Below are positions 1 to 6,888 of a stretch of DNA of 14,429 nucleotides, piece by piece. Positions within the stretch are counted from its first letter, which is position 1. Every line of letters begins with the position of its first letter. Source of the DNA: Candidatus Delongbacteria bacterium. Its GTDB lineage: Bacteria; Bacteroidota; Bacteroidia; Bacteroidales; ML635J-15. The notes under the pieces were generated by a model. That model was not told where the DNA came from, made no database searches, and saw only the letters and a list, made by a program, of their open reading frames with translations. The stretch is from positions 1-14,429 of the forward strand of contig JAQIDD010000130.1 in the NCBI GenBank assembly GCA_027858215.1. Reading direction: 5' to 3'. Position numbers and translations under genes: made by a program.

Positions 1-218
1 AGCTTTTTGACGACAATACTTAATATTACAGACGCTCAATAATAAAAAAATTGCAAACTCAAGGCAATAAAAAAAAAGCATCCCATTAAAACATCTTTAA
101 TTCCTTTATTTTCTGTTAATTAGATTTATTTTGTTATTTAAAAAAAAATACTTATTATTGACGTTTGAATCATAAACTTTTATTAATTTGGTCTTAAAAG
201 AAAAAAATTATCAAAAAA

Positions 219-251
219 TTTGAGATTTTTCTAAAAATAAAGATACTTTTG
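219..251 (+). promoter_or_regulatory. Bacteroidota-type promoter for the orphan lipoprotein
   Basis: A TTTG at 219-222 lies 21 bases upstream of TACTTTTG at 244-251, which matches the TAnnTTTG -7 element of the phylum's primary sigma factor. The spacing fits the usual -33/-7 distance. Transcription would begin a few bases after 251 and leave a leader of about 35-40 bases before the ATG at 295. The rest of 1-294 is AT-rich with long A and T runs, and I see no gene in it. The call rests on motif match and position only. Confidence 0.55.
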
Positions 252-294
252 TGTGATTAGATTTTTTCATGAACTAGAATAAACCTGATATAAG

Positions 295-1086
295 ATGAAC
301 AAAAAAAGATCTACAATCCTTTTAGTACTACTGGGCGCCATCGTATTCCCCTTGTTTACAGGGTGTTTTGGTGTTGGAGAAGATGATCCGTTTATATCAT
401 TACGAACCAGAAAAGCACGCTTAACCGGAAAGTGGGACATCTCATCCTATTATAAAAATGTTAAGCAGATTATGGACACATCAGATCAAAAAAGAGTGAT
501 CACAGACGTGCAGCCACCTGATTACAATAAGGATATTTATATCCTGGGAACTGACAGTGTGCAGGAAATTGAAGGTGAAGTTCTAAATGGAGAAATGAGT
601 TTTGATAAAAACGGATATTTTTCTTATGTTTTTGAATATGAAGTCGTAGAAAGCGAAACAGATGAGGAATCTTCTGGGACCACAACGGAAACAAGAACGG
701 TAAAACGTGAAATGAACGGCACATGGAACTTTCTGCACAACATTGATGACTATAAACGGAAAGAACGACTGTCGCTGGTTGTGCTTAATGAAGCGAATTC
801 AGTAAAAACAACGGTTGTCGTTGAATCTGAGGAAGAAGAGGGGGTGCCTGTCATTACGGTTTCCCGGGATTTCACAGTCATGAATTACGCCAACGGTGAA
901 ATGAGTTACATCTGGGAACTGGACATGCTAAAATACAAGGAAGTACACAAGTACCAGAACATCAACACTGTTGTAGTCTCAACTGATAGTGCTGCGTATG
1001 GTACTGCTTATGATGAAGTAGGCTATCAGCAACGCAATTTGACCAGAGTTGGTGATGAGAGTGCCGCTGCGACAGAAGAATTTTAA
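295..1086 (+). CDS. Orphan lipoprotein, possibly lipocalin-like
   Basis: This is a 263-residue protein of unknown function. The first 24 residues are a lipoprotein signal: a KKR-containing start, a hydrophobic core and a lipobox ending F-T-G-C with Cys24. It is therefore expected to be lipid-anchored on the periplasmic side of the inner or outer membrane, or at the surface. The mature part contains L-T-G-K-W near residues 43-47 and a second N-G-T-W near 142, and it alternates short hydrophilic and aromatic stretches. This resembles the lipocalin-like small lipoproteins of Bacteroidota, but I cannot name a family. An acidic, Ser/Thr-rich linker lies near 117-133. No T9SS C-terminal sorting domain is evident. 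It has its own promoter and terminator, so it is monocistronic, and it is convergent with the mla-linked operon. Reality as a gene is high; function is unknown. Confidence 0.85.
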   Translation: MNKKRSTILLVLLGAIVFPLFTGCFGVGEDDPFISLRTRKARLTGKWDISSYYKNVKQIMDTSDQKRVITDVQPPDYNKDIYILGTDSVQEIEGEVLNGEMSFDKNGYFSYVFEYEVVESETDEESSGTTTETRTVKREMNGTWNFLHNIDDYKRKERLSLVVLNEANSVKTTVVVESEEEEGVPVITVSRDFTVMNYANGEMSYIWELDMLKYKEVHKYQNINTVVVSTDSAAYGTAYDEVGYQQRNLTRVGDESAAATEEF

Positions 1087-1110
1087 AAATACCTTACCAT
1101 AAAACATTAT

Positions 1111-1142
1111 AAAACCAAGTTTGTACAAGCTTGGTTTTTTTT
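1111..1142 (+). terminator. Rho-independent terminator of the lipoprotein gene
   Basis: AAAACCAAG at 1111-1119 pairs with CTTGGTTTT at 1130-1138, and the stem continues inward through a G-T pair and further pairs. A run of eight T follows at 1135-1142. It begins 25 bases after the TAA stop. On the minus strand the trailing T run is short and broken (TTTTATAAT), so it may stop the convergent operon only weakly. Positions 1143-1255, between this hairpin and the glycosyltransferase stop, hold nothing else I recognise. Confidence 0.85.
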
Positions 1143-1255
1143 ATGGCTTACCACAAAGCTGCATATAGCCTTCAACTGCATACACCATCTGGATTTGACG
1201 TATAACATGTGCGGATTTAAATTTCTCAACTTTCGTGCTGAATATTACTGCCGGC

Positions 1256-2338
1256 CTAAACATATTGACAGATTAACCGGCTAATGTTGTTTAATGTTTG
1301 TGCTCCATTGTGTTCCCACATTCCGCAATAATCCGCGTGAAATGTTGCCGGATCTTTTATTTTCTTTTGTTCCATCGCTTTAAATTCATATTTTTCACTG
1401 AAATAAGTTGCCAGATATTCCTGTTCTGTTTGTCCAGGTGTCGGTATTAATATGGCTTTGCGCTTTATTTCATATAAATCCATTAAGGTAGTGTAACCCG
1501 AGCGTGTGATCAGCACAGGAGTATGTTGCATAAGGTATTTCAATTCTGCGCGTTTTAAATGACTGATTACCCTCACATGTTTATCTGTATGATCGTATGA
1601 AATTTCCGGTTGGCCGGCGATCAGCCAAATTTGTCTTTCATCATCTGAAAAAACATGTCGTAATTTACGGATAAACAATGAGCGCTGTGGTTCCGGTCCC
1701 GATATCACAGCCAGCACATCGGGAACCATAGTGGATGGTTTAGGCGTGAGTTCCAAAAAGCCCGACAGGCTGCCAAGAAAATGATGAGGAAAATTAAACG
1801 TACCGGAAGCATGGGCCAACTTACCACTTAATCCTCCCTTACCAGGGAAATCAGGAATAAAACAAATGTCATAATTTTTAATCAAGCGACGATGTATGTA
1901 TCGAATTAAAGGCTGAAACATTTTCAGGTAATGTGGCATAATAACATTTACCTGATGTGTTATATAACAGGATTTCACCCGTGAGTGAAACAAACCAAAC
2001 CGGTTATCGGAAATTATTAATTCCGGATTTTCCCTTTTTACATATTGTTTTATCCATGTTCTTTCGTACAGCAGATCCCGTAACAAACCCGGCACCTGGG
2101 AAAACAACTTTAGCATCAGCAAATTATGCCGTGAATACCGTATGTTGTATGATCTTATGGAAACAATGCGTATGTCAGGCAATTCCTGCCTGATCATTTC
2201 ATCGGAAGGAGAGCCGGCAGCAACCGTTACCTTGTACCCTGAGTTTTGAAGAGACCGGATAACGGGGATCATTCGGCTTGCATGGCCTAATCCCCAATTT
2301 AGGGGAGCAATCAATACTGTTTTTTGACTTTCCGGCAT
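1256..2338 (-). CDS. GT-B fold glycosyltransferase (Glyco_trans_1_3 / TIGR00661-like)
   Basis: This 360-residue protein has the two-domain layout of GT-B glycosyltransferases. The N-terminal domain begins with a beta strand followed by N-W-G-L-G-H-A-S-R (about 14-22), the acceptor-side glycine loop of GT28/MurG-like enzymes. The C-terminal domain has the donor-binding pattern: T-R-S-G-Y-T-T-L-M-D-L near 278-288, then P-T-P-G-Q-T-E-Q-E-Y near 299-308. It should transfer a sugar from a nucleotide-sugar donor, probably at the cytoplasmic face of the membrane. Neither donor nor acceptor can be read from the sequence. It is the last gene of the operon: its ATG shares one base with the TGA of the radical SAM gene, and it ends in TAG. 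The family assignment is firm and the substrate is unknown. Confidence 0.85.
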   Translation of the reverse strand: MPESQKTVLIAPLNWGLGHASRMIPVIRSLQNSGYKVTVAAGSPSDEMIRQELPDIRIVSIRSYNIRYSRHNLLMLKLFSQVPGLLRDLLYERTWIKQYVKRENPELIISDNRFGLFHSRVKSCYITHQVNVIMPHYLKMFQPLIRYIHRRLIKNYDICFIPDFPGKGGLSGKLAHASGTFNFPHHFLGSLSGFLELTPKPSTMVPDVLAVISGPEPQRSLFIRKLRHVFSDDERQIWLIAGQPEISYDHTDKHVRVISHLKRAELKYLMQHTPVLITRSGYTTLMDLYEIKRKAILIPTPGQTEQEYLATYFSEKYEFKAMEQKKIKDPATFHADYCGMWEHNGAQTLNNISRLICQYV

Positions 2339-3105
2339 CAGTTAACCTGAGTTTTATGACCACTGACTTCTGCCCTGGCAGCAATTTTTTTCAGTTCGCT
2401 TTTCGGAACCGCTTTTACCGTAGAATCCGGTGTATCCCTGGCAATGGAATATATCATCACCAAATCAGGATGGATTCTATCCAGCTCCTGCAACCAGGCA
2501 CTTAACTCTTCTTCTGTTGTGTTATCAATGAGTACCCCTTGTTTTTGAAACCTCACAAACATGGTTTGTATGATGCGTTTCCCGGCAAAATTCCGAATGT
2601 TTTCAAGATGCCTTTGAAAATCAAATGTTATCTGCGGCTGGTTCATTGCCCGCGCAGTAGATTCAATGGCAGAATCCAGTTTCAGCAAAGGCATTTCCAC
2701 TTTTTGCAATGCATCATTCACAGCTTGCTTATGCAACAAGGTAGCATTGGTAAGCACAGCGATCTTAGCAGCAGGGAAAAAATCATTCCTCAATTTTATT
2801 GTGTGATCAATGATAAGATCAAAATCCGGATGTAAAGTCGGCTCACCATTTCCGGCAAAAGTAATGACATCCACAGGTACATGATTCTCATGCAAACGTT
2901 TAAATTCATTGTGCATCCGTTGTTTGATTTCAGAACCGGCAGGCAATTCTGTGTTTATCCCCTGCGTCCACCCACATTCACAATACACACAATTGAATGT
3001 ACAGACTTTCGAATCCACCGGTAAAAGATTTATCCCCAGCGAGTTTCCCAAGCGTCTCGAATTAACAGGTCCAAAAACAATATCGTCAAATAAAAATGTA
3101 GCCAT
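2338..3105 (-). CDS. Radical SAM protein (COG0731-like)
   Basis: The 255-residue product has the radical SAM cluster motif C-T-F-N-C-V-Y-C (Cys35, Cys39, Cys42), which binds a 4Fe-4S cluster and S-adenosylmethionine. It is preceded by G-P-V-N-S-R-R-L-G-N-S-L-G-I-N near 12-26, a signature of the group related to wyosine-type tRNA enzymes. G-N-G-E-P-T (85-90) is the SAM-binding GGEP-type motif. There is no second cysteine-rich cluster or RNA-binding domain, so it is a minimal TIM-barrel form. The target is unknown, and the COG0731 link does not prove tRNA modification. Its ATG overlaps the amidohydrolase TAA by one base, and its own TGA overlaps the glycosyltransferase ATG, so all three are probably translated from one message. 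Confidence 0.85.
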   Translation of the reverse strand: MATFLFDDIVFGPVNSRRLGNSLGINLLPVDSKVCTFNCVYCECGWTQGINTELPAGSEIKQRMHNEFKRLHENHVPVDVITFAGNGEPTLHPDFDLIIDHTIKLRNDFFPAAKIAVLTNATLLHKQAVNDALQKVEMPLLKLDSAIESTARAMNQPQITFDFQRHLENIRNFAGKRIIQTMFVRFQKQGVLIDNTTEEELSAWLQELDRIHPDLVMIYSIARDTPDSTVKAVPKSELKKIAARAEVSGHKTQVN

Positions 3106-4286
3106 TACACTAAAACTTTTAATTCTGCATTTTCCGGCCAGTGTTCAGCATTGACACCTTTTCCATAAATCAGGTTGATTCCCGGTTTTTTACCGGGCCT
3201 AAGGCTACCTATGCTTTTCTCCAAGCCGAAAAACCTTGCAGGATTGATGGTTATCCATTGCAACATGTCTCCTAACGGGATATCACTTATGCCATGATGC
3301 ACAAACATTAACTCATCAAAGATAGACAAACTTGACACGGAGAGCAAACTGTCTGTTCCCAACATTAGCGGCAACTCAGATTTTCTAAGGATATTATAAG
3401 GAGGGTAAACACCTGATATATTATAATTTGAACGAGGACATAAAACAAATGCAATCGTTTTATTGGTTTTCCGTGCCAGATTTTCAATGTTATTGATGTC
3501 CTGGTTGGTAATGAAGGTATTGTGCACCAACATAATTTTATCCGTGTACCTAAAGATTTCAAAAAGTCCCTGAACCAAATCATCGTGATGGACTACGGGT
3601 TGATAATTATTTTCCAGGTCACGATACAGATTGTAAAGCTCACCCTTCTGTTGGTACAATTGAATTTCATCGCTACTTTCTTTAAAATGTATAGATGTAA
3701 TCTCTTGAGAACCGGAAAAAATCTTTTTCAACATTGATATATTAGAGGCGGATATGGTGTATGGAGCATGCAGGGCAGGATATATCCGTTTTTCAGGATG
3801 TTGTTCAACCAGAGCTTTGTACTTTTCAGCTTGCTGCTGCAATTGTTTCTCATTCAGCATATAATATTCAAAAAAACCAATGTGCTTCAATGCTGATTTT
3901 TCAAGCAAATTCAATGCATGTCCGGAATTCATCACATCCGATACGGCAACCGTTCCGGAATATTTTATTTTCCTGACCTGGTTAACCATATTGTCTGCAC
4001 AGGGCTGTGCCAGGCTCTTACGGGACCATCTGACATGCCTTATAAAATTACTCATTCCCGATTTTCCGGTAAACACAGCATCTTTAAAAGATAATTCAAG
4101 ATGAACATGGGCATTTATGAAGCCAGGTGTCAATATGCCGTGATAATATTCAGTTTGTGCAGGTTCAGATTTTTTCGGGTCAAATCTGCCAACATCCACA
4201 ATCATGTCATTATCATCCAGTCTAATCAACGGGCTTTTAATCCATTGATAACCATCATAAGCCATGCTGGCAGCAATTTGTCTCAT
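3105..4286 (-). CDS. Metal-dependent amidohydrolase (SsnA/MtaD-type, COG0402)
   Basis: The protein has 393 residues, slightly short for the family. Metal-site motifs appear in order: G-F-I-N-A-H-V-H-L (His60 and His62), H-A-P-Y (His173), I-H-F-K-E (His200), L-V-H-N (His255) and L-G-T-D-S (Asp312). C-P-R-S-N at 283-287 is typical of the chlorohydrolase and deaminase branch. The C-terminal R-P-G-K-K-P-G belongs to the small beta domain around the barrel. It probably hydrolyses a C-N bond, for example by deaminating a purine-like or aminofutalosine-like compound, but the substrate cannot be set from sequence. Its ATG lies in a 4-base ATGA overlap with the upstream zinc-ribbon gene, which fixes the start. 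Confidence 0.85.
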   Translation of the reverse strand: MRQIAASMAYDGYQWIKSPLIRLDDNDMIVDVGRFDPKKSEPAQTEYYHGILTPGFINAHVHLELSFKDAVFTGKSGMSNFIRHVRWSRKSLAQPCADNMVNQVRKIKYSGTVAVSDVMNSGHALNLLEKSALKHIGFFEYYMLNEKQLQQQAEKYKALVEQHPEKRIYPALHAPYTISASNISMLKKIFSGSQEITSIHFKESSDEIQLYQQKGELYNLYRDLENNYQPVVHHDDLVQGLFEIFRYTDKIMLVHNTFITNQDINNIENLARKTNKTIAFVLCPRSNYNISGVYPPYNILRKSELPLMLGTDSLLSVSSLSIFDELMFVHHGISDIPLGDMLQWITINPARFFGLEKSIGSLRPGKKPGINLIYGKGVNAEHWPENAELKVLV

Positions 4287-4873
4287 TTCTTACTTTTGTT
4301 GTTCTTATAATTATATGTGACACGCAACTTGTCATCTGTTTTATCAGTATGGTCATTATTTTCATCAGGATATCCACAATGCCTGCATGATTTATCACCC
4401 GGGTTTAATTTTGCACCACACTTTATACATACGGGGTTATGCACAGATTTTTCAATTTGCTTGATTTCTTTCTGTACAAAATCTTCGATGGCGCGCCTTA
4501 CCATGCCATTCACCACCAAAAGACATAAAACATACACCAGGAACAAGGAAATAAGGCCAATAAGCAAGCTAATCATGATGCTGCTGCTGGTAATAAACAT
4601 AGAAATAAAAACAATGCCAACTACAAGTATCAGAGCAGGAGTCATATCAATTTTATACCACAATTTTTTGTCATCATAAGAAACCGTAACAACGAAACTT
4701 AAAAAACCAAACACCTTGTCAAAGCTGAAACGGAACCAATTCCGATGCTTTTGACTAAGCGAATGTTTTCGATCAACATGGTCTCTTAACAAAAAAAAAC
4801 GTGATTGCGAAAACTTAAAATCCGGGTATTCAAACGATGTAAACCCGGTTTTATATTCAAAGGGAAATGACAC
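4283..4873 (-). CDS. Membrane protein with C-terminal zinc ribbon
   Basis: This 196-residue protein is not one I recognise by name. About 75 polar and aromatic residues come first. Two hydrophobic segments follow (about 78-95 and 98-122), then a basic amphipathic stretch, and then a zinc ribbon with Cys149, Cys152, Cys163 and Cys166 (C-I-K-C ... C-R-H-C-G-Y). The tail is charged and ends in a lysine-rich run. The start is probably GTG at 4873-4871, directly after the TAA of the DUF4296 gene; the next in-frame Met (residue 77) would remove the N-terminal region. It ends in TGA within a 4-base overlap with the amidohydrolase. The zinc ribbon probably faces the cytoplasm, but this is inferred from the short loop between the helices and nearby basic residues. 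Confidence 0.75.
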   Translation of the reverse strand: MSFPFEYKTGFTSFEYPDFKFSQSRFFLLRDHVDRKHSLSQKHRNWFRFSFDKVFGFLSFVVTVSYDDKKLWYKIDMTPALILVVGIVFISMFITSSSIMISLLIGLISLFLVYVLCLLVVNGMVRRAIEDFVQKEIKQIEKSVHNPVCIKCGAKLNPGDKSCRHCGYPDENNDHTDKTDDKLRVTYNYKNNKSKK

Positions 4874-5245
4874 TTATTCCTGGAGTTTTTGCGTTAATTT
4901 TGCTTGTTCTTCATTCAACACTGCAAGCACATCATCGTATATTTTGTGTAATGTTTCAATGTCATTAACAGTGTAATACCTTACGGTATTGTTGAAAACA
5001 TCTTCATCAACATTGTATTTTTCAAACACCGAATGGTACAATTGTACACGTGAAAAATTCTGAGTTTCAATCATCCTGCTCACAAGCATCCCATCCACCT
5101 TATGAATGTCCACAAGTATCATGGTGAGCGTGTCTTTGTCAATCAGGTTATCCGGCTTTTCTGTTTTAGCCTTATCATTATGACAGCCGGATATCATTAT
5201 TGCTATCCACAGCATCAATATGACGTAAGTTATGTTTTTTTTCAT
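4874..5245 (-). CDS. DUF4296 lipoprotein
   Basis: A 123-residue protein with a lipoprotein signal (lipobox I-S-G-C, Cys21). Directly after it comes the family's hallmark P-D-N-L-I (31-35) and a helix bearing I-L-V-D-I-H (43-48). The rest is predicted helical: a Y-H-S-V-F-E-K-Y segment and a C-terminal helix ending K-L-Q-E. DUF4296 proteins are small Bacteroidota lipoproteins of unknown role. Here it sits between the MlaF-type ATPase (4-base ATGA overlap) and the zinc-ribbon membrane protein (stop abuts start). It could be a periplasmic accessory of the lipid transporter, but that is inference from position only. Confidence 0.85.
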   Translation of the reverse strand: MKKNITYVILMLWIAIMISGCHNDKAKTEKPDNLIDKDTLTMILVDIHKVDGMLVSRMIETQNFSRVQLYHSVFEKYNVDEDVFNNTVRYYTVNDIETLHKIYDDVLAVLNEEQAKLTQKLQE

Positions 5246-5991
5246 GTCTTGATCAATTTTTTTGTTGCTTCTGCAGCAAAAACAAAATTATTAAATTCTT
5301 CATTGCCCGCTGAAAATATTTCCGATTTATTTCCTTCCCACCATTTTTCACCTTTGTGTATAAACAGGATATAATCACCAATTTCAACCACTGAATTCAT
5401 GTCATGAGTATTGATTACTGTGGTTATGTTATAATCTATGGTAAGCCGTTTCAGCAACCTGTCAATGCGGATGGAAGTAATAGGGTCAAGGCCTGAATTT
5501 GGTTCATCACAAAATAGGAATTTTGGATTCATTATAATGGCTCTTGCAATGGCCACTCTTTTCTGCATACCACCACTGATTTCACCAGGCAAAACCTTAT
5601 TAGTTCCCTTCACTCCTACCCTGTCAAGGCATTCATCAACGCGTCGTTTCTTTTCTTTGACGCTGTCTTTTGTAAACATATCGAGTGGAAATTTCACATT
5701 GTCTTCAACCGTTTTAGATGTAAACAGTGCACCACCTTGAAACACAACCCCCATTTCTCTGCGTAATGCCCGCCAATGGTTTTGTGTCGCTGTTGTAAAT
5801 TCCCTTTCCTCAAAAAATATTTTTCCCTTATCCGGTTTAATCAAGCCAAGTACGGATTTAAGCAACACTGTTTTTCCTGATCCGCTTTGTCCGATGACAA
5901 GATTTATCCGTCCAGAACTGAATTCTGCTGTAATACCGTTCAGCACCTTTTCACCGGAAAATTGTTTATGTATATTTTCAATTTTTATCAT
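5242..5991 (-). CDS. mlaF: ABC transporter ATP-binding protein, MlaF type
   Basis: This 249-residue ABC ATPase has every catalytic element: Walker A G-Q-S-G-S-G-K-T (34-41), Q-loop Gln85 in V-V-F-Q-G-G-A-L-F, signature I-S-G-G-M-Q (138-143), Walker B ending C-D-E-P (Asp162, Glu163) and switch His196. The F-Q-G-G-A-L-F and S-G-G-M-Q-K-R-V-A-I-A-R-A pattern is that of MlaF/Ttg2A, the ATPase of the MCE-type phospholipid transporter that moves lipids between inner and outer membranes. It partners the MlaE-type permease, with which it overlaps by 4 bases. The signature begins I-S-G-G where many ABC proteins have L-S-G-G. No MlaD (MCE) substrate-binding gene lies in the window. Confidence 0.9.
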   Translation of the reverse strand: MIKIENIHKQFSGEKVLNGITAEFSSGRINLVIGQSGSGKTVLLKSVLGLIKPDKGKIFFEEREFTTATQNHWRALRREMGVVFQGGALFTSKTVEDNVKFPLDMFTKDSVKEKKRRVDECLDRVGVKGTNKVLPGEISGGMQKRVAIARAIIMNPKFLFCDEPNSGLDPITSIRIDRLLKRLTIDYNITTVINTHDMNSVVEIGDYILFIHKGEKWWEGNKSEIFSAGNEEFNNFVFAAEATKKLIKT

Positions 5992-6728
5992 GTCAACATC
6001 AGTTGTGTAATAATGAGGTTAAAAATCAGCACCAGTATGATGCTGTACACCACAGCCATTGTGCTGGATTTACCAACCTCAAGCGCGCCTCCTTTTGTAT
6101 AATACCCCTGATAGGCAGAAACAGAAACAATTAAAAAGGCATAAACAAGCATTTTTACCAGGGTATATAAAATATAAAACGAATGAAAAAACATGTGGAG
6201 GCCATCAAGGTAATCATGAACGGTAACTACTTGTGTTAATAAAGATACAGCCAAACCGCCGGCTATTCCGAGAATGATTGATACCAGCGTAAGCAAAGGA
6301 AAAAACACAATAGCGCCAAATAATTTTGGTAAAATAAGATAGGATACGGAATTTACCCCCATGATTTCCATGGCATCAATTTGTTCTGTAATGCGCATGG
6401 TACCAATTTCAGAGGCAATATTTGACCCCACTTTTCCGGCCAGGATTAGACAAATGATAGTTGAAGAGAACTCAAGCATCATGGTATCCCTCACCGTTAA
6501 TGCAATCAAATAATTCGGAATCAGTGGATGAACAAAATTGATTCCTACCTGCAAGGTAAGCACTGCTCCCATAAATACAGACACAATAGCAACTATCCCT
6601 AGTGAATCAAGGCCGATCAATAGCAATTCCCTCAAACCCTGTTTCCTGTACATTGAAAATTTTTCCGGCCAGGTAAAAAGTTTTCCAACCAGATAGAAAT
6701 ATTTTCCAATGTGATAAAACAATTTCAT
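5988..6728 (-). CDS. mlaE: ABC transporter permease, MlaE type
   Basis: A 246-residue inner-membrane protein of the MlaE/TrnI family, about the normal length. An N-terminal amphipathic region (1-35) precedes several hydrophobic helices. The family's central conserved stretch is intact: A-G-K-V-G-S-N-I-A-S-E-I-G near 97-109, then R-I-T-E-Q-I-D-A-M-E-I-M-G-V near 112-125. With the MlaF-type ATPase it would form the membrane core of an MCE lipid transporter working in outer-membrane lipid balance. It is the first gene of the seven-gene operon, starts with ATG at 6728, and ends in TGA inside the ATGA overlap with the ATPase gene. Confidence 0.9.
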   Translation of the reverse strand: MKLFYHIGKYFYLVGKLFTWPEKFSMYRKQGLRELLLIGLDSLGIVAIVSVFMGAVLTLQVGINFVHPLIPNYLIALTVRDTMMLEFSSTIICLILAGKVGSNIASEIGTMRITEQIDAMEIMGVNSVSYLILPKLFGAIVFFPLLTLVSIILGIAGGLAVSLLTQVVTVHDYLDGLHMFFHSFYILYTLVKMLVYAFLIVSVSAYQGYYTKGGALEVGKSSTMAVVYSIILVLIFNLIITQLMLT

Positions 6729-6888
6729 AGCAACACAGTTAACAAAAGCTTTAAATAAATTATGACATGAATTTATGATGTTAATGGATAATAAACTAAT
6801 AAATTGTATTGATGGTATAAATCATGCCTAAAATTTTTAAATATTTAGTTTTTTATCTTATTTTCAAACTCTAATAAAAACATTGGAT
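6729..6888. other. Divergent intergenic region between the mla operon and manC
   Basis: These 160 AT-rich bases separate two divergent start codons, so both promoters must lie here or nearby. I find no clean TTTG / TAnnTTTG pair on either strand. The closest on the plus strand is TATTTTCA at 6859-6866, which lacks a spaced -33 element. No hairpin or small ORF is convincing. Confidence 0.4.

Noticed and set aside
1957..2193. Plus-strand open frames inside the minus-strand operon and T9SS genes
   Set aside because: They are antisense shadows of well-supported genes, have no recognisable domains, and show atypical residue content.
3181..3197. CCCGGT-TTTTT-ACCGGG hairpin, possible terminator
   Set aside because: It lies inside the amidohydrolase coding sequence and encodes the conserved R-P-G-K-K-P-G motif; the symmetry follows from the codons, and no T run follows.
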